Shown here in pieces: positions 22,764 to 35,200 of a stretch of DNA of 64,000 bases; position 1 is the stretch's first letter; the number at the start of each line of letters is the position of its first letter. The DNA is taken from NCBI RefSeq assembly GCF_041381155.1, contig NC_091139.1, positions 5,642,383 to 5,706,382 on the forward strand. Direction: 5' to 3'. The notes under the pieces are model-generated. The model did no database searches, was not told where the DNA came from, and was given only the letters and a program-made list of their open reading frames with translations. The stretch comes from Argopecten irradians (taxonomy: Eukaryota > Mollusca > Bivalvia > Pectinida > Pectinidae). The position numbers and the translations under genes were made by a program.

Positions 22764-25632
22764 AAATAAAGTTTCTTTTGCATCCTTCACTATTTCAAGC
22801 GAGATTTGAATATATGGTCAATCTGATTAAAATAACGATCCTTATTATCACTACATGGGATAAGAGGATCTGAGAACATCCCATTAGGGGTCACGTCAAG
22901 ATGACCTTTTGAAATGACCAATCAAATTGGCACTGCCGGAAACTTGACTGGGGACGAAATAGTTTCAAAAAGCTGTCCGAATTATTTTCATGTAAGTAGC
23001 CATCTCGCCCTTAGTGCACATCAAAGCTAATTGTATATGTATACTGGGGCGAAAAGACATTTTCAATTGATGTTGTAGAAAATTTATTTGATCTGAAGTT
23101 CACGTGGTATAAAGGTCATCTGGACGTGACCCCTTATGGGATATTGTCAGAGTACATGGCCCGATACCAAAAGGTGTCGGCTTATTCCAGGTTTTCGAGT
23201 ACTACAGCGCTCTGGCCCTAAACCAGATATCTATCTGTCATAATGTCTAAGTCTGGTGTCAGGGCCAGAATATCTCGGGCTACAAGCAACACACCCTACC
23301 CGACCACATTATACTGAAAAAGGGCGAACCAGTTGTCCAACTCCCTGTATGCTGAGCGCAATGCAGGAGCAGAGACTACCACTTTTATAGACTTTGGTGT
23401 GTCTTGGCCAAGGGACAGAACCCGAAGCCTACCTCACAGCGGCTAGCACTCCACAAAGTTACAGCTGTAAAAGTCTAATGGACATAAATTACGCAGTATT
23501 CACAAAACTCAATGATTTTTAGCACTTGTGGCCCACAATTTTTTTTAGATATCCAGTTTTTTTTTAATATTTTATTTAAGTGATTTCTTTCTGATAAAAG
23601 CAAAGCTGATGTTTGTTTTACTATGATAATTTCTTGTGTACTTTATTTTATAGATATGACAGAAAACACTAAATCGAACATTACAAATCTCTTTCAGTTT
23701 TTAGACGCAATGTGTCACTTAAACAATCACAAATAAAGACGTTGTCTTGACAAAGCAAGGTTGTGTTCATCCTCGGAAGACATTTTAGAAATTTATAATT
23801 CGTTATTGAAGGGTACACTACGGGTTTTTTACGTGATGAATGCTTTGATACGATCGACCGCACTCATAAATATTTTAATGAAAATGTGCATGCTTTACCT
23901 GTTACTGGTATGACATGTGATGAATAGAACAATATGAATGAACGGACAATATGCTGCTATTTTCACCATGTTACCTTCCTGGTATTTAAACGATGAATAC
24001 GTTGTATAGAAGGGTTTTATAAGCACATAAGGAACTGTTTGTTAAAGATGCTCCACTGCCGACATAGCAGAAACGATATTCATCATCGATTCAATGACTG
24101 TTCCACTAAAAGATATTTTTAACTAGGTAGACGTATAAGGTTCATTTTTTTCTTTTATTTTATTTTTCATCATTTTCATAACGGAATACCAAGTTAAAAG
24201 TAAATATAAACAAGTGTTGGTTGTCTTAATACCATATGCATTGGTGTGTAACATGTGGTGTTCTAACATATATATATATATATATATATATATCATGATG
24301 CGTTAACGCACTTAACTAGATACTTACTTTCATTGCTCAATTTGATGCTTCCATTATCCATAATGTTGAAGACATATTTTAACTTCCCACCACAATACGA
24401 TCATTTCTCACCAAATTTTAATTTAACACTACTTGTACATATAACTCTTTATCTTATATAATTTCTATGTTATGATATAAAGGCTAATATGATCCGGAGT
24501 TAAACAAAAGCAGAAGAGCCCGTAATCAAGACTCTTACACGGATACCAAGTATATGTATATATATTTGCTGAAGAAAGACAAACATAAGAAAGCTTAAAA
24601 TTTCTGAATTTGTTCTACATTTGATTATGACTCATGCATGTATTTTTCATGATATACAGTTCGACTTCCCAGCAAAAAAACATATACGCTATACAAGTGC
24701 ATTTATCTTTACTAAAAATATTAATCATCCATCAATTAAATTCATCATTCCCATCTTCTGAGAAAGTCTGTAATGATATATATATATATATATATCTTTA
24801 TTTTTTCTTTTTAAATTGTTATACATATGACTATGACTCATGTGTTTTCCATACAGTTCGGCTTCCCAGAGAAACATGATACACTAAACAAGTGCATTTG
24901 TCATTACTAGGAATATTAATCATCCAATAATTCATTCCATCATTCCAATCTTCTGAGAAAGTCTGTAATTATTTCTTTCCTGAAAATAATCCCCGCTTTA
25001 TGATAGAAAATGATATGAGATTTCAAAATCTTAACGTTTACATACCTTTCATGTAGTCTACAGTTGCATACATATAATATTAAAAAAAGCAAAGAAAAAA
25101 AGGGGAGGGGGTCAATAGAAGTGAAACCACATTTTGTCTATCTGGCAAGCTAATTATTACTGAATTTTGTGGGATTTTTTTTTCGAAATGCAAGTGGACT
25201 CGAATGCATAAATGAAATATTTATATCGTTCTCTTCTTCGTCCTTGTCAAGTTTTATTGTTTATAAATTAATAGCAGTCTATTTATCCTAGCAACCAAAG
25301 CAACCTTAGTTACCAGTATTATTCAATGTAAGACCAAACAGGGATGTAAATATAAGGATTAATCTCAATTTTGACTGCTTATACGGTAGTATGACCTCAC
25401 TATCAACAAACATGTTCATTTTTGCGCTAACATGAAGGTTAGTTTTTAAATATGTGATTATTTCATATAAAGTGTACACATAAGCAAACTCACAACTTAT
25501 GTTCTACATAAAACACATACATCAAACTACAGTCTGTTATTGCAATAAAATAAATAATAATTAAAAAACGATAGCTGTTTGAGAACAACACACCTTACCT
25601 ATGAAAACCTTTCAGCGTTTGAAATTCTCAAA
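22764..25632. repeat. 2.86-kb direct repeat, copy B
   Basis: Partner of 13902-16757 in the same orientation. It retains the 20 bases near its start (tttcaagcgagatttgaata) that copy A lacks. The MITE inside it is at 22880-23140, the ttaaagatgctccactgccg element end is at about 24041, and TA runs are at about 24268-24293 and 24777-24794. Confidence 0.92.
22880..23140. mobile_element. MITE inside repeat copy B
   Basis: Same element as 14002-14262, with the same inverted ends (cccattaggggtcacg and cgtgaccccttatggg). Confidence 0.8.
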
Positions 25633-25904
25633 ATCCTCAGATTTCCCCCAAAAAGACTGTTCATTCCCCAAACCTAGCACTACTTATCATATATCAATGC
25701 AAAAATCAATAATTACGGTTATAGGTTAACCTCATTTCAACATTTACACGAGAGAACTCTATAACTTTTTAATGCTCCAGAAACATTTCATATTTACACA
25801 ATGTCCCAACAAAGAGGGGATACTCCCGTTTATACTCTCATAACTTGTAGATGTATCCATTCACTGCTTTACATAGACACTGTCAGTTTACAAGTAATAT
25901 AGGC

Positions 25905-26185
25905 CTTATTTTTCCTTCTCACGAATCATGAAGAACTTTTCATATGTTACTCACCGTCAATTGTTATCAACATTTGAGAATGACAATCTTTACAATGCAT
26001 AGATTTTAATTTTACAAGAACAAAAAAGAGCTGAAAATGATGTTTGGCAGTACTGTCAAAATCATTATAATTACATATACAGTGCAATGAAATGAGTACA
26101 TAGAATCAGACCATAAGGAAAACGTGTGGTCTAAAGGTTTATTTCACTTTGACATATTTACAGTGTTATTAAACTTGTAGTCCCC
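25905..26185 (+). mobile_element. gtgccgta-family element, partial
   Basis: Shares tcacgaatca, gttatcaacatttgagaatg, aagagctgaaaatga and tggcagtactgtcaaaatca with the better-bounded copies at 27833-28229 (-), 36158-36470 and 37005-37476. Confidence 0.65.
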
Positions 26186-26236
26186 TGCCGGTGAAACGAA
26201 AGTCTTTGGTCAGGATTTAATAGCGCGAGAAAGTCA

Positions 26237-26308
26237 GGGGGTGATGGTTGTGGGGTGACGGGTGGCGGGGGTGATGGATGACCCGTGGGGGTGACGGGTG
26301 GTGGCGGT
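26237..26308 (+). repeat. G-rich imperfect tandem tract
   Basis: Units of the type ggggtgacgggtgg and gggggtgatgg, with six runs of three to five G. This is conspicuous in otherwise AT-rich sequence and has the run spacing of a possible G-quadruplex. Confidence 0.7.
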
Positions 26309-26363
26309 TAATTGCATTAGGTTAAGAGGATATTTAAACACTTGTAGATCAGTTTCACTTAGA

Positions 26364-26660
26364 TTAAAGATACTCCACTGCAGACAGAGCATAAACGATA
26401 CCCATAATTTCAACAATAACTCATGTCTAATTAAGTTCATATGTGTCTAATTAACACAAAATTGCATATAAAATGTATTATATTGCTTTTGATGCATGCA
26501 CAGTAAGTACTTAATTCCACATAGGGAATAGTGTCATGGAGTTTTTTCGGGACGCAATTAATTCTTTTATTTTATTCTATTTTTTTCTTGAATTAAAATC
26601 AGACGCCCAAATTTCTAAATGGTGGTAATGATGTAAAGTAAATAACGTTTATAACTGAGG
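26364..26660 (-). mobile_element. ttaaagatgctcca-family MITE, partial, reverse orientation
   Basis: Starts ttaaagatactccactgcag and contains the reverse complement of the family's middle (cgggacgcaattaattc; ggtggtaatgatgtaaagta). A forward fragment of the same family's left end (cgttgacaaatggtattttt) follows at about 26893-26958. Confidence 0.65.
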
Positions 26661-27635
26661 TATCGAGACATGCATCATTAATAGGACTTATTGTTATATT
26701 TAGTAAGATTTTGGATCACATTGACAATATTATTCAAGATTAATTCAAACTTATTTTGACAGTAGAACTTTTGACTGAACTTTAAATATAGAGTATTAAC
26801 TTGAGAAAAAAATCAGCACAAATTGTTCTAACTTATAGATGTACACCTCTGTCAAAATTTTCTTGTAATAAACTTTTTTTCATATACATTCAACCGTTGA
26901 CAAATGGTATTTTTCTCAATCAAAACAGGAGCAGACAAATTGTTTTTTTTTCTTCAGTTTCTCGATAGCTCACACGACAATATTATTATATTAAAAACAA
27001 ATACTTGAAATTGTTATAAAATAAACCGGAACTACATTTCACTGCTCTCTCTACTTCAATGACGCATTGAAAATAATCGTCTAAAAAACAGGAAATTTTA
27101 TTGATACGGACGGAAATAGGTTGCTTTGAAATTAACATAGAAATGTGTTCTCACTTTCAGTGTCAACATGACTAATGATAATACGAACATACACTGTACC
27201 GTACATAATGCATCAATGGATTTTGAAAGGAGAGAGCAATAATGAACTGAAATACATTATATGCATTTCTGTTCAATTAGATTCTTCGACTACTTTCACA
27301 GTGTTATTGGTAAATTACGTTCTAGCATATAACATCAAGGTTCACATACCGCAGCCTCCCAAATCATACAATCGCAGCACTGGACACGCATGAGAGGCAG
27401 TGCTCAAATGACCCTGACTATTGATAGGACGTTAATGGAAATAAACAATGCAAAAACACACAAAAAAAACCAGGAGTCAAAAAATGGTGGATTTTAACAA
27501 TAAAATCCATTCGTTAAAGGACGTCTACAATTGTGTCCATATAATAATTAAAACAAAAATTATATATGCAGAATTAAACCATATCCTATTCTTGAAATCT
27601 TTTTTTTTTTTTTTTTTGCTTCATAGAGTAATTTT

Positions 27636-27791
27636 GGTTTTATTTCATTGAACGTCCTATTAACAGCCAGGCTTATTAAGGACATGGCAGTTTTAGATGA
27701 TGGAGGAAGGTGGCATTACCTGGAGAAAAAACACCGACCAGCGGTCAGTACCTGGCAATTACCCCACAAGAATTCAAACTAATGTGCTAAA
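27636..27791 (-). mobile_element. SINE copy 2, truncated
   Basis: Reverse-orientation match to the SINE body and tail (aacgtcctattaacagccag; gcggtcagtacctggcaatt). The tRNA-like head is missing. A T-run just left of it (27601-27617) may be the tail of another insertion. Confidence 0.7.
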
Positions 27792-27832
27792 GGTGGACGG
27801 CCTATGGGAATATGTTGGAAAATCTTAAAGCT

Positions 27833-28229
27833 AATGTGCCGTAACATGGCAAAAATTTTTGACATGCTATTTTGTCTAGTTCAATCTATTGAAACACATC
27901 AGGTTTGATGAATTAAGTTGTGAAAATCATTCAAATGGAGAGTCAAATACAACACAGAAATTATATACTGTAAAATTCATTTTTATGCCTTATGTATGTT
28001 AAGATGGAACAAATTTGACCGTATGTACTCATTTCACTGCGATGTAGATGTAAATATAATGATTTTTTAACAGTACTCCTCAGTACAGTTCAGCTCTTTT
28101 TTGTACTTGTAAAATTAAAATGTATGAACCGTTAGTATTGTAGTTCTCAAAATATTGGTAATTCTTTATGACGAATAAAGTATTAAAAGCTCTTCTTGAT
28201 TCGTGAGTATGAAAATTACGGCACACATA
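27833..28229 (-). mobile_element. MITE with gtgccgtaa ends, about 400 bp
   Basis: The left end ctaatgtgccgtaa and right end ttacggcacacataa are inverted copies of each other. The interior matches, in reverse, the elements at 25905, 36158 and 37005. No coding capacity. Confidence 0.75.
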
Positions 28230-29216
28230 ACTTAGACCACTTTACCATCGCGGCCCCTCATTTCTCAATATGCATTATTAATAAAGGTAAACATAGGTAA
28301 AAGTATTGGTTATAAAATATTAGTGTGGAGCGAGTATTGAGTTAGGTTTAAAAACGAAGGTGTGATGTATAAAATGAATTTATACTGTGTTAAAAACATA
28401 CAGAGAAAGTTCAAATCACGTTTAGCCAATAAACTCAGACACTACAAATTCACAAATTGCCGGTTTAAACCCCAAATTTTCTTATTATGTTTCTTGTGCA
28501 TTGTGTATTCGCTTACAACATAGCGAATGTTAGAGATCACGTGGCCACACTCCCGTGTTCCCACGCTAGTAGACGAGCTCTCTACTGATGCAGGCACATT
28601 TAAAAAGTTAAGTTTTCCTATGAACCAGAAACGTATACTTCAAAGGTCAGAACTGCATCAGAACGTCTTGTTCGGTGCAAATAGCGAAAAAGATGCTTTT
28701 AGTTTTCACATGGATAAAGATAATTGTGCTTATTGTTGTTTTAAACTTATTAAATAAGTAAAAATTTTTGAGTATGTTTGAAGGGGACAAGTGCTTACCG
28801 GAATACCCTGTGTAGCTGGTGTAGCTGAGTAACAGTAGAAAAAGAAAAAAAAGTTAAAAAAAAAAATACAGTATCTATGAATTTCAAATAAAACTAAACG
28901 GCATTCGGTATAGAAATATGCAATGACTTGCAGACTATAGTCACCAGAAAGCTGCGGACTTTTGATGTGAAATAATATCTAAATTAATATAAAGTATAAA
29001 TGTCATGACATCAGAGTTCCTAAGTGTCGGAAGTTAGAGAACAAAAAGGATACACCGTGTTGACGTATACAACTTTCAATTTCCAAGCGGAGCACGTGAC
29101 TAAGCAAACAATAACTACAACAATACTTCCTGGTAGAGACGTTCACGATTCAGACATCCATCAGACTTGTGTGTCGATTTAGCAGTACCAGAGACTGAAT
29201 AAGGGCGGCTTCCGTA

Positions 29217-29283
29217 ATGAAGGGAGGGGCGCTTGCCCTCGTTGGACTCGTCCTGACACATGTTCAGCCTGGACAACCGCTGT
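29217..29283 (+). CDS. gene 2 exon 1: signal peptide
   Basis: ATG followed by KGGALALVGLVLTHVQPGQP, a short basic start and hydrophobic core typical of a secretory leader. The donor t|gtgagt leaves in phase 1. The upstream base context (gtaatga) is not a strong Kozak match. Confidence 0.8.
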
Positions 29284-32200
29284 GTGAGTATAATATATTC
29301 AGTTCCTGATAATTAAGTACATGTATCACTTACCTACATTAAAGTCTTAAAAGTAAAAAAGATACAGCGTAAATGCATTTACTAGTGTCATCATCTGAAG
29401 TCCATCTAACATAGGTTATTAACAGTGCGCTTAGTTATACTTATGCATTAGTTTGAAGTTTTCCTTTAGCTACTTTGTAGTTTAAAGTGCGTCCGGCGCA
29501 ATGGTGTCCCCCCGTAATGTTAATGTGGCGAGAGGTCGTGTGACAGAATAAATGTGTAGTGTGAGGGTGTGACAAAGTGTGGTAGGTGTTTATGTGTACT
29601 ACATGAACATGGGCGTATTTGTCATCCGTTCCTCTTCCGACCATCGTTGTACTGAAATATCTTATGTATGACCCGATGGACATAAAGAGACATGTTTTTT
29701 TTCTTAAAAATAAATGACTAACGTTTTGGGGATTGCCACAACATGTTTCAAAATATTCAAGTTTATGCAATTTATCAATGAAAGTAAATATTATGTTAAA
29801 GAGAACAACAAATATCCCACACATATTGTTTCCGAATATTCTTTCTTTTATAAAAGTATGAATATTGTTTTTTGATTTTTTATGATAATGTGATGATAAT
29901 ACCATTGTTGATGATAAGTAATCAATAGTATAGTACATGTGTTTTTTTCTGTGTGTTTTGCGCTGTGTCAAAGTCACATGTCTCATCACTTGGTTAGTGA
30001 AATCGTTTGTTGATTGTTTATATTCAGTGAGAGAAGACTTTTTTTGTTATATCATCCGGCACTCAGCCGGCAGTTGGCATTGTTACAGGGAACAAACAAA
30101 AATAACTAGGTACGTTTTTGTCCTCGTTGTAATAGTGAGGAAAAGGACGCGACGAACACAAATTATGGCGGTTTATCAAAACATGTGCGCGAGTAAGTCT
30201 AGCCCGTGACCTTTTCGATAACCTACGGTCCTACGATTTATCTAGTTTAAGCATATTTCCAATTAACAAACCATGACGATACAGACCTATATCATGTTTG
30301 GTTTTTATTTTAACTGACGCTGGATGCAGAGGTAAATTGAAGGATTGTTTTTAGCGTTTTCCATACAAATCACAATATTTCTATCATTAACAACAACGCT
30401 TACGCATAACAACAAAAAATGAAGACAATGCCCATTTGCTTCTCTGATGTGCGATTCAGTGAATATATTTCTTTCTGGATGTGTTAAATGAAGATAATTA
30501 ACAACTATTTTCAAGAAAACGTCGTCTGTTCTCCTTCCAGAGCCAGTTAAAATGAAAGTTACGACGTCACCCTGTACTGCCACTGTGTTAAATTGATAAA
30601 CGTGTAGTAGGCCAGGTAGCGCAGTCGGTAGAACATTCGCGATTGGCTAGTGTTCGGAGGTTTGAATCCCGGTCTGGTCGCTACAGTTACATACGCTAAA
30701 GCTAGACAAATCGCTGAGTCGTAGATTATCGAAAACGGCAGAAGCTTGAATTCCACGAACACATTATTTGTTATGTCTACGAATCTAGCTAACGTCCAAA
30801 ACCACAAAAATGTTATATGTTTTATGCCTAATTGGCACACTGAGTACAGAAACACACCTAGTTCGAAGGAATTTTGTCCATTTATCAACTTAAAGATGCT
30901 CCACCGCTGACAAATAGTATTTTTTCACTATCAAAAAAACAACAGCAGACCATTTAGTATTTTTCTTCAGTAACAAAAATTACTTACTTTACACCATTAC
31001 CACTATTGAAAAGTTTTAGCTTCTAATTTTACTTTAAGTTAAAACTATGAAAAATAATTAATTGCATCCCGAAAAAAATCGGTGCACAAAAAGCAAAATA
31101 AATTATTTCATATTATTTTTTGTGTTAATTAGACATATACATACACGATTAAACGCCAATTATTGTTCAAATGATGAATATCATTAATGTCCTGTCGGCG
31201 GTGGAGCATCTTTGAAGGTTTTGACCGTTTACCATACGGATACCGTTTTGATTAGATTTGTTTGTTTCATTTTATTTTGTAATATATATATTTCATAATA
31301 TTCATAAATATTTCAAGAATGAATGCAATAAGCAGAGAATAAGTTAACACATTAAAATCACACCCTTTTTGACTAGGTGTTATACTTATATAATGTTGTG
31401 TTAAAGATACGAACCTTAAAGATGCTTCATCGCTGACAAATGGCATTTTTTCGCTTTCAAAAACAGGAGCATACGAATTAGTATTCAGTTACAAAAATTA
31501 CTTACTTTACACCATTACCACCATTGAAAAGTTTGAGCTTCTAATTTTAATTCAAGACAAAAATATTAAAAATAATAAATTGCATCCCGAAAAAAATCCG
31601 TGGCACTATGTCTTATATGGAATGAAGTATTGATTGCGCAAACCCCAAAAGCTAAAAAAAAAAAAAAAAAAAAAAAAAAATGTGTTCATTACACATCGTT
31701 TTTATATATACACGATTAAATACCGATCATTATTAAATTGATGAGTACGATTTATGCTCTGTCGGCGGTGGAGCATCTTTAACCGAAGCGAAGTTTAATT
31801 TATAAAATGAAACTATAAAACAAGCTTGATAATGTTGTTGAATCCCAAGAGTAATCAGCTTACCGTTAATACTATACTTATCCTCACTTCCTGAACAATA
31901 TAAACTAAATGTCGTCGTAATTACCGCGCGGCAAAACAGCATTATCAACCTTCAATGTTAACATAGATTTACACGGGGAATCTTGCATTGGTTTGGTGTT
32001 GCAACTTTAATTCGTCCTAGGCTATATGCATCCTCGATACTCCAGGGGTTACTATCTAACTGACGCCATTATATTCATCCCTGGACTAGCTCATAGTAAA
32101 ACTGACAGGTCTAGGGTGGATATAGCGTAGGTAATAGTAACCCCTGGAGTATCGAGGATGTGGATCAGAATGTGCGGACGTTATAAATGTTATGTATTTG

Positions 32201-35200
32201 TTACACACTCACAGACTTTTAACGCACATGTTCGTGCTATGTACTGTGTTAAAATAGTTCGTGCCCTGACTATAATGCTTCTCTTGTCATTGTAGCTGAG
32301 TTGATGTAACACCGCTCGATACTTCCTTTCATATCATACTAGTAAAACCGAAAGTGTTCCGTGATGTTAAAAGATCTGTGTTACTAAGAGCAATGTTTAG
32401 TGAAGATAACATGACGTTAAGGCTATAGCAAAAAATGCAACGTGGTCATTATAATCATAAGTATAAGTGTTAAACTTGATGTAGCAATATCGACACTCGA
32501 CACTGTCAAGGATTGAGTAGAGAGATGATATTTATATTACCACATAATTAGTATTGCCATGTCAATACTCCTATACTCTAAAGATTGTTCTTGTATATTC
32601 GTATGGCAGTTGTAGTCCTTCAAGGAAATATAAGATAATACTACAGAATATAACAGAAATTCGTTATAGAGTTTGTGAAACTATAAGTTAATTATATGAT
32701 TGCACCCAAAATTAACGTATTTACAAAGCTCACTCACAAAGTCGGCAACAATATATACATTGTACTTTGTCAAATTTCCCATAATCCACAATTAATTGAC
32801 AATGTATACTTGTTTTATCGTATTTGATTTTCTATCATTCGAATCTCTTTTGGCCCCAGAAATTCGTGTCAAGAAAATTCGTCTTAAGAAAGTTATACTG
32901 TATATGAATTGAATGAATAGAATCGATATTAAAATACTTTGATATTTCTTATGAATATAGAATAAAAATAAGATGTTTACATTTTGATAGATTGTGTTCA
33001 TTTGGCTAAGCTGTTACACATTTCATATCAGTTTCAATGCTGAATAATGATTTTTGTTTTTAAATATGGACATGTTAGGCTAGTGTCATAGTGTATTTTT
33101 TTTAAATTCTGTCAAGGGGATACGGAAGACACAATAAAGGAGAAATTCTTATCTCAGGAAAAAGCAAAATATGATTTAAGCTTTTTTAAAAAACAACAAA
33201 TTAATATTTTCTTATCCTTACCTCAATACGAGGGTTTTGAGATCCCAAAACGACGGGGGTAAAGTACAAGTTACCGTCGATTATTCCCATATTATCGGTG
33301 TTTATGACGTCATAAAAATTACGTAAAAATGATGACGTCATAATCACCGGATGGTGGGACAAATTGACGGTAAATTGTACTTTACTCTCGTCTTTTAGGG
33401 ATCTCGAAACCTCCGTATTCAATAAATTTATTAATTAATTAATACGTGAGTGTAACCTAGAGCACAAGCATTGTGAGTATGGGATGATACAATATCCTCT
33501 GTCGATCTATTTATTACACTGACTTGTTGTAACATTGACATATCTATAATGAAGCTGGTTTACCTAGTTATAACAATATTAATTCATGATGAATAGTACT
33601 ATGACAGGAGCCAATTTCACGAACATTCCTTAGTTAATTAATTTATTTCTCCCTTCATAGCAAAACATTACTTATTTTAAGAAAGGTTCCTTAAGATTTT
33701 TTTTTTCCTTAACTTCTATTTTGCTTGCCTATGGAAATTTTGAAGTTTTAAGGAATTTCCTAAAGTTTGGAATGTTCGTGAAACTGGGGCCATGATTTTT
33801 ATTTTAGAGAAAACTTAAATAATCGGTATTTACAAAAAATCTATGACGCTCTAATAGTATGAAGAAACGAACGTTGTGGAACGAACATCGAGTAACTATT
33901 ATTACTTATGCGTATGTTGAGTTTTATTAGTTTAATGTCCTATTAACACCCAAGGTCATGTAAGGACGTTCCAGGTTTGTTGTTGAAGAAAAACCACCGA
34001 ATAGCGGTCAAAACCTGGTAAAGGTCCCACATAGAATTCGAACTCACGACCCAGAGGGCTTGTGGCAATATGTCGAGACATCTTAACCACTCGGCCACTG
34101 CGATCCTACGATTCCATACGTGATAATGTATAGGGAAGATGTTGTTGGGATGAAAATGTTGCTAACTTATATTGACAGAGTAATCGGTAAACGTATGTCT
34201 ATGATTTAAGTCCGTGAACTACATGAAAACCTAACTATATTTTTACACAATTGTTCATATTACAGTGAATTGGGCGCTGAAACAAACAACGACTTCCACA
34301 GATTATCGGAGAGACACTAATATTGAATATGGACCTTCCAGTTTAGTGGTTGACGGGAATGATTCCGACAAGTTAACATACAATGCGACCACGGCACAAT
34401 GCCTTTACACCATAGACCGACAGACAGAGGCATTTTGGCAGGTCGACCTTGCTCAAGAAGTCGTATTAGACCACGTGGAAATCATCTTTAGGAGGGGACT
34501 AGATATAGCAGAGCGTAAGTGTTGATCCCTTCATCTAACAGGACAAATAATATTTTACCAATGTTATCTATGCCATAAAAATTGGAAGTGCGTGATGTCA
34601 TAGTACTCGTATAAGCAAATGCGTTAAATAATTTGCTACCCATGTATGGTCCTCAGTACTGAGAAAGGACCAGATAGTTATTGAAATCGTACAAAGGGAG
34701 CCACTTATGGTTTCAGGTCTAGGGTTTCAGGTCTAGAACACCTAACTCATCCAGACTCATAAGACTAGGTCTGCTAACATTAAAGTATTGACGATTTAAG
34801 ATACTCAATGACATAGATTTAGTGGACAAAGATAGGTTATTCACACTCTCCATAGCTAGACAAACTAGAGGTAATAACAATAAGTTATATAAGAAACGGA
34901 GTAGGACCAGACTTACAAAAGGTACATTTGCTAGACGGGTTGTAGACAACTAGAACTCGCCACCTAATAATGTTGTAGAGTCACCTACCCTTAACTGTTT
35001 TATTTATCGACTCAGCAGCCATTGGCGCAATGTATCGTTCAAACAAATTTTATCCTAGTTTTTATGACGCTGCGCAACCACAAACTTTAAATGTAAATAA
35101 TCATAATCAAAACTCGCCGCAATTAGCGAATAGATAACAATGGTGTCAAGACAAAGGTAAAAAAGTATTTTCAAATTATTAAACGGGATTAATAAATTTC

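Larger units (their letters stand above)
25633..29216. other. intergenic region upstream of receptor gene 2
   Basis: No coding exon recognised. It contains repeat elements entered separately (about 25905-26185, 26364-26660, 27400-27446, 27636-27791, 27833-28229) and a G-rich tract at 26237-26308. The last few hundred bases should hold the promoter. A possible TATA box (tataaa, 28995-29000) lies about 215 bases before the start codon; this is weak evidence. Confidence 0.55.

Noticed and set aside
13902..25632. LTR retrotransposon with 2.86-kb LTRs
   Set aside because: No TG...CA ends, no primer-binding site or polypurine tract seen, and the interior encodes a DDE transposase and a YqaJ nuclease, not gag/pol.
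28527..28757. A 76-codon open frame upstream of gene 2
   Set aside because: No recognisable domain, splice context or codon pattern; not supported as a gene.
29441..29989. A 182-codon minus-strand open frame in intron 1
   Set aside because: Low-complexity His/Thr-rich sequence without known motifs, opposite to an intron; no acceptor/donor chain found.
30611..30684. Functional tRNA gene
   Set aside because: A- and B-box-like motifs are present but the acceptor and other stems pair poorly; a SINE head or pseudogene is more likely.
34719..34949. Minus-strand 76-codon open frame
   Set aside because: The opposite strand reads as a LINE reverse-transcriptase C-terminus; the minus frame is its shadow.
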